This document shows, piece after piece, positions 36,367 to 64,000 of a DNA stretch of 64,000 nt. Below the pieces are notes generated by a model. It saw only the letters and a program-made list of their open reading frames with translations. It searched no databases and was not told where the DNA came from. Within the stretch, counting starts at the first letter, position 1. Every line of letters starts with the position of its first letter. Origin of the DNA: Elgaria multicarinata webbii (Eukaryota > Chordata > Lepidosauria > Squamata > Anguidae); assembly GCF_023053635.1 (NCBI RefSeq), contig NC_086178.1, positions 89,698,226 to 89,762,225 of the forward strand, given 5' to 3'. Made by a program: the position numbers and the translations under genes.

Positions 36367-36539
36367 TGATTGTGGTGATCTCATCCTGTTGTCACAGCCA
36401 TGTTTAAAGTCCACCAGAGAGGGATGTACACTTGCCCTGTGCTCAAAACGGCTCAGTTCTCATTACCCCTCGCACTCGCTCACTGTGGTTCCTAACGTTT
36501 ATGTTCCTGGTGTCCGTATTTGTTTGGTCCGACTTCAGG

Positions 36540-48063
<11,524 letters not shown>

Positions 48064-49581
48064 GGTGAACATTGAGCTGCCTGACAGTGACTGCTCTGAC
48101 TATATGCTTAGAAGAGGCTCGGACTTCTACCCTCTAAACAGGTGCAATTTTGATCATGGCAGGGTTAGCGGAGCAGATCATTGCAACCGCAAAGGCATTC
48201 ACTGCAGCTTTGAAGGCGAGACTGGTTGAGAGAAGACTGCAATTGCTGGAGGTAGCCTTGTCCTGACCCCCTTCGTCTGCTCTGTCTGATGGCTTCTGTC
48301 ACCCTCCCAGCGTACCTCTTGACTTGATGACAACCCTCCGTGAAGACCCACTGAGCTGTGTGTGAGCATTCCAGACATTGCAAAGGAGGCAGAGACGACA
48401 GGCTGGCACCCATGATAATACATCTCTGCAGCTAATAGCTGCTGCAACAGACCTACCCATTTTACCAGGCACACTTAACTCTGTCATCACTTTTTAGATA
48501 GTGCGGACTGAGCAATACAAACCCTACACTGCTGGGGGGGGGGAAATTATATAGGTGCAGGGCTGTACCAGCCATCCTCGATCACGGACTGCTTCACAGA
48601 ACGGTAGATTGTGGGAATTCTCCTTGGGCAGGGGGGAGCAGGGGGCAAAAACAAATGGGACAATAACAAGAGCACATTCTCTATGGTTTCCGAAATTGTC
48701 ATTAATTTTATTTCCACTCAGGCATTATTCCACTTAAAGAGAAACAACATTTGCATCGTTTAATAACAAGGGAGAAAGGAACAAATGTTATATTTAGCAC
48801 AAGAAAAGCTTAAAATATAGACAGTTGTAAAACTAACTTTTATTAAATAATGGAGATTGTTCAAAATATATTGCTTGTATTGTTCCAAAATAGACCCAAT
48901 GTACAGACGGTTTTACTCATCCCAAATGGAAGGATTGCTGACATTTTTGTATTGAAATTAGTTTTCTAACCATAACTTGCCACAACTAAACTTCCTTATC
49001 TGACTCAAGATTATCTGAAACTCTTGGAAATGTTTTTGCATTGTCCAACCAGTTACATGTGGAAGGTTCGGGGCCATTTTTGCCCCTTGTACTCACACTG
49101 CAGGCTGCACTCAACCCTGAATTTTTTTTTTAAACAGAATCTGAAAAATTGGCAGTTTACTGTTGGTGGCAAACTGCCCTGTACAAGGGTTAACTTTAAC
49201 ATGGGACAAAAGACAATTTAATTAATTTAACTACAAGGAGTAAATTTAGGTGGCTGGAAAGCTAAATTTGACCCTTGCAGCAGCACTATGGAAACCTATA
49301 CCGCCGCTGAATTGAGCAGCGTGGTAGGGAGCAGCTGAGACTATATCAGGATGGGCATATTTGGATCACGGGCTATGTGTTACTGATCCCTGATTTACAT
49401 TATATTTGCCTTGCATTAACTACAGGTCATTATTAATCCTTCAGTGGTCACAGAGGGGGAAATCAGCCGTGCTGTTATCTGGATACCTGTGTGTTAATCT
49501 GGTGTTGTAGAGAGCTTTGACACTTGTCCAGATTGCAGGTTACTCTGCCACTGATTCACCTCATGTTTGGAAGACTTTCTA

Positions 49582-50476
49582 GGGCCAGATCTATACCTTG
49601 TGACAAATCATTACGATCCCACCATGATAACACTATATCCTAGGGTGACCATATGTAAAGGAGGACAGGGCTCCTATATCTTTAACAGTTGTGTAGAAAA
49701 GGGAATTTCAGCAAGTGTCATTTGTATGCATGCAGCACCTGGTGAATTCCCCTCTTCATCACAGTAGTGAAAACTGCAGGACTATAGCTGGAGTGACCAG
49801 ATACAAAAGAGGCCAGGGCTCCTGCAGCTTTAACTGTTGTGATGAAGAGGAAATTTCACCAGGTGCTGCATGCATGCAAATGACACCTGCTGAAATTCCC
49901 TTTTCAATACACTGTTAAAGATACAGGAACCCTGTCCTCCTTTTCATATGGTCACCCTACTATATCCCTCTTCTGCATTTATATCTCGAAGGACACCTAA
50001 AGCTCCATCACACTGGGGGTTAACACGCTCCCTACCTTCGCTTCTCCACCCATGTTTTCCTTCCTCAGTTACTTCCTCTTTTCAAAAGAGGAAGTACAGA
50101 ACGAGCATGAGGCCCATTGAATCTGCTGTTCTAATGGCGCTGCTTCTCCTACACACAGCAGGAGAGAGCAGTGATTCCAAGTTTTTAAAAAAATCAGACT
50201 TAAGGAGGGGTTTTGTTTGTTACACAAGGAAGGGCAGAAGGGGCGCGGGAGGCAGACAACGTCATGTGAGGGACCTGAGCAAACTCCGTGAGTGCCCAGT
50301 AATGAGCGTGCAATAAAATGCTCGTCGGATGGAGCTCATAATGACATTTGTTGTAGTATTTTGGATAATGTGGAATAAAAAGCAGTAAATAACACTATGA
50401 AATTGGTTTATTAACTGTATAAACAGTTATCAGTGCATTTCAATACTGCTATAAAGCAGTAGTGTAGATCCAGCCC
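49582..50476. mobile_element. TCTACACCAAG-family MITE carrying two nested insertions
   Basis: Left GGGCCAGATCTATACCTTGT, right AGTAGTGTAGATCCAGCCC. The body aligns with 29303-29541 once 49642-49963 and about 49993-50337 are removed. Confidence 0.6.
49642..49963. mobile_element. AGGGTGACCATATG MITE (nested)
   Basis: GGGTGACCATATGTAAAGGA at the left, TTTTCATATGGTCACCC at the right, TA flanks. The centre has the same head-to-head arrangement as 47263-47577. Confidence 0.7.
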
Positions 50477-50944
50477 AGGTCACCAAAACATTTTTTAAAA
50501 ATCGGCCTTGGTTTTTCTGTTTTTAAAATCATTAAGTGTGCCAGTTTATGTTGTCGGTGCATTGCAGCCAGTGTCCCCTTCCCCCTTCTATCTCCGTGTT
50601 AGCGTAGCCTTGTGAAAACTCAGAACTCCTATTTATGTGATTATCTAGACATTTTGGATGCTCTTTGAATAAATAATTTGTAACAGAAGTTGGTACCTTT
50701 TTGGTCCTGTGAATCAAGTTATTTATTAAATGTTGAGAAAACCATCAAAGAACTTGCAGGTTGCATAAACGAGGTGCGTCATGGGTTTTCAATGAAAAGT
50801 TAATAATCGTCGGATGGGGTCGTATCCAATGCTGCAATTCTGCCAGTGCAAAGCTTCTGCATTTGGAAGCCCTGCTTTCATCCTTGCGCAGGTGTCAAAT
50901 CCCCGAAATACTTTGATTCTGCTTGTGTGCGGCATCGCATAGGC

Positions 50945-51330
50945 TAGGAGGCTGTCTATACATTCGGGAAGCCCCGAGGTGGTGCTGCAGTGGCACTGCG
51001 TCAGTTATGAGATGCAACAGCCACCTTGAAGCCATTGCTGGGCTTTCCAGAGAAGTGTTGCATTTTAAAAGTCGGGGACTTACCCCGACTTTGCAGGATG
51101 GAGAGAGATGAACACAGCCCTTCTGCCATCTAACCTCACTCCATCCTCGATGCGGAGGTATGGCCAGGCAGATGGCGACCCCCGATTGGTCGCCATCCAC
51201 CCGGGGGAAGGGCAGGGGTTGGGCCCAGCCATCGGAAACCCTGCACTTTCGCTATGCATCGGGATTAGCCGCTGCCACTCCGGCGCAGCAAAAGTGCAGG
51301 GTTTTGCTTGGCGCAATAGCAGCCTGCCGC
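50945..51330 (+). repeat. Dispersed repeat, copy 1 (inverted partner at 52606)
   Basis: GGAGGCTGTCTATACATTCG, TGCGTCAGTTATGAGATGCA and AAGTGCAGGGTTTTGC align with the reverse complement of 52606-53005. Just beyond the OIT3 last coding exon. Confidence 0.6.
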
Positions 51331-51486
51331 CTTATTGGCAGCCCCCAGTTGTCGTTTGTGCGTGCCAGTTGTGCTAGCGCTACTTGCAGTTGTGCAACTA
51401 CTAGCAGAACAATGCCAACTCCTGTAATTGGTGCTAACGTTGGATATCACCTAGCCTTCTGCAAGTACAACATTGGAGAAAACTCA

Positions 51487-51608
51487 GCCTTCCCCAACCT
51501 GGTGCCCTCCAGATGTATTGGACTACAACTCCCAGCACCCTCTAGCCAGGCCGAGCTAGGAGTCGTAAAGCAACACCTCTAGAGGGCAGCAGATTGGGGA
51601 AGACTGAT
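51487..51608. mobile_element. hAT MITE
   Basis: CCTTCCCCAACCTGGTGCCC, GGACTACAACTCCCAGCACC and AGAGGGCAGCAGATTGGGGA. It lies about 80 bp past the OIT3 stop, so it is probably in the 3'UTR. Confidence 0.65.
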
Positions 51609-51691
51609 ATAACTCCCCCCCTCCAACTACTGCTCACTATTAAAGGTACAAAGGAGAAAGCTTCAGTGGGACACACGGTCACAAGACAGGT

Positions 51692-64000
<12,309 letters not shown>

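Larger units (their letters stand above)
23939..36539 (+). other. P4HA1 3'UTR and P4HA1-PLA2G12B intergenic region
   Basis: An AATAAA lies at 23971-23976, only 33 nt after the stop; others at 28771-28776 and 28815-28820 are also possible, and the true 3' end cannot be fixed. No further gene is supported; the rest holds the repeats listed separately. Confidence 0.6.
48064..51691. other. PLA2G12B-OIT3 convergent intergenic region
   Basis: Holds both 3'UTRs and repeats. Possible poly(A) signals: ATTAAA at 48842-48847 for PLA2G12B, and a minus-strand AATAAA near 50719 for OIT3; neither is certain. A short region after 48063 with several open frames is probably 3'UTR. Confidence 0.5.

Noticed and set aside
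51160-51582. 140-codon plus-strand frame
   Set aside because: Antisense to the OIT3 3' region and within a dispersed repeat and a hAT MITE.

Overview
This is vertebrate nuclear DNA, most likely from a squamate reptile and more probably a lizard than a snake. The evidence is AT-rich sequence, split genes with consensus splice sites, reptile-type CR1/L2-like LINE fragments, tRNA-derived SINEs ending in TAAA-type tails, many short hAT, Tc1/mariner-like and Harbinger-like MITEs, and frequent long AAT microsatellites. I see no bacterial, organellar or RNA genes. Species-level assignment is not possible from the sequence alone.

Three conserved genes account for the coding content. In the order P4HA1, PLA2G12B, OIT3 they match, from memory, the gene order of human chromosome 10q22. 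(1) P4HA1, plus strand, 693-23938: the last two thirds of collagen prolyl 4-hydroxylase subunit alpha-1, from about residue 109 to the stop; the 5' exons lie left of the window. (2) PLA2G12B, plus strand, 36540-48063: complete in four coding exons (203 aa), with the family's active-site His replaced by Leu. (3) OIT3, minus strand, 51692-63411: the last four coding exons (283 aa, mostly the ZP module); the 5' exons lie right of the window. PLA2G12B and OIT3 converge tail to tail.

The most striking observation is in P4HA1. Besides the mutually exclusive pair of 71-nt exons known in mammals (5685-5755 and 7447-7517), the 54-nt exon carrying the catalytic HxD iron-binding motif is tandemly duplicated (15621-15674 and 15733-15786). 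The copies are separated by an intron of only 58 nt. They differ at 15 of 54 bases but at only 2 of 18 residues, so both look functionally maintained, and the second uses a GC donor. The two exon pairs would allow four catalytic-domain isoforms.

The region 24-36.5 kb, the introns, and the 48-51.7 kb intergenic stretch are packed with repeats. Several are nested: a 621-bp hAT inside a LINE, a Harbinger-like palindrome inside a hAT MITE, and TA-flanked MITEs inside other MITEs. Three simple-sequence tracts sit close to splice sites: a 19-nt homopolymer at an OIT3 acceptor and a ~205-bp CTGT/CTTT/CCTT tract 45 bp after the PLA2G12B exon 1 donor are the clearest. An HNF4-like site lies about 190 bp upstream of the PLA2G12B start codon.

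Gene identities and exon boundaries are based on protein similarity recalled from memory plus splice signals seen here. Repeat family names are class-level judgements, and repeat edges are approximate unless target-site duplications are stated.
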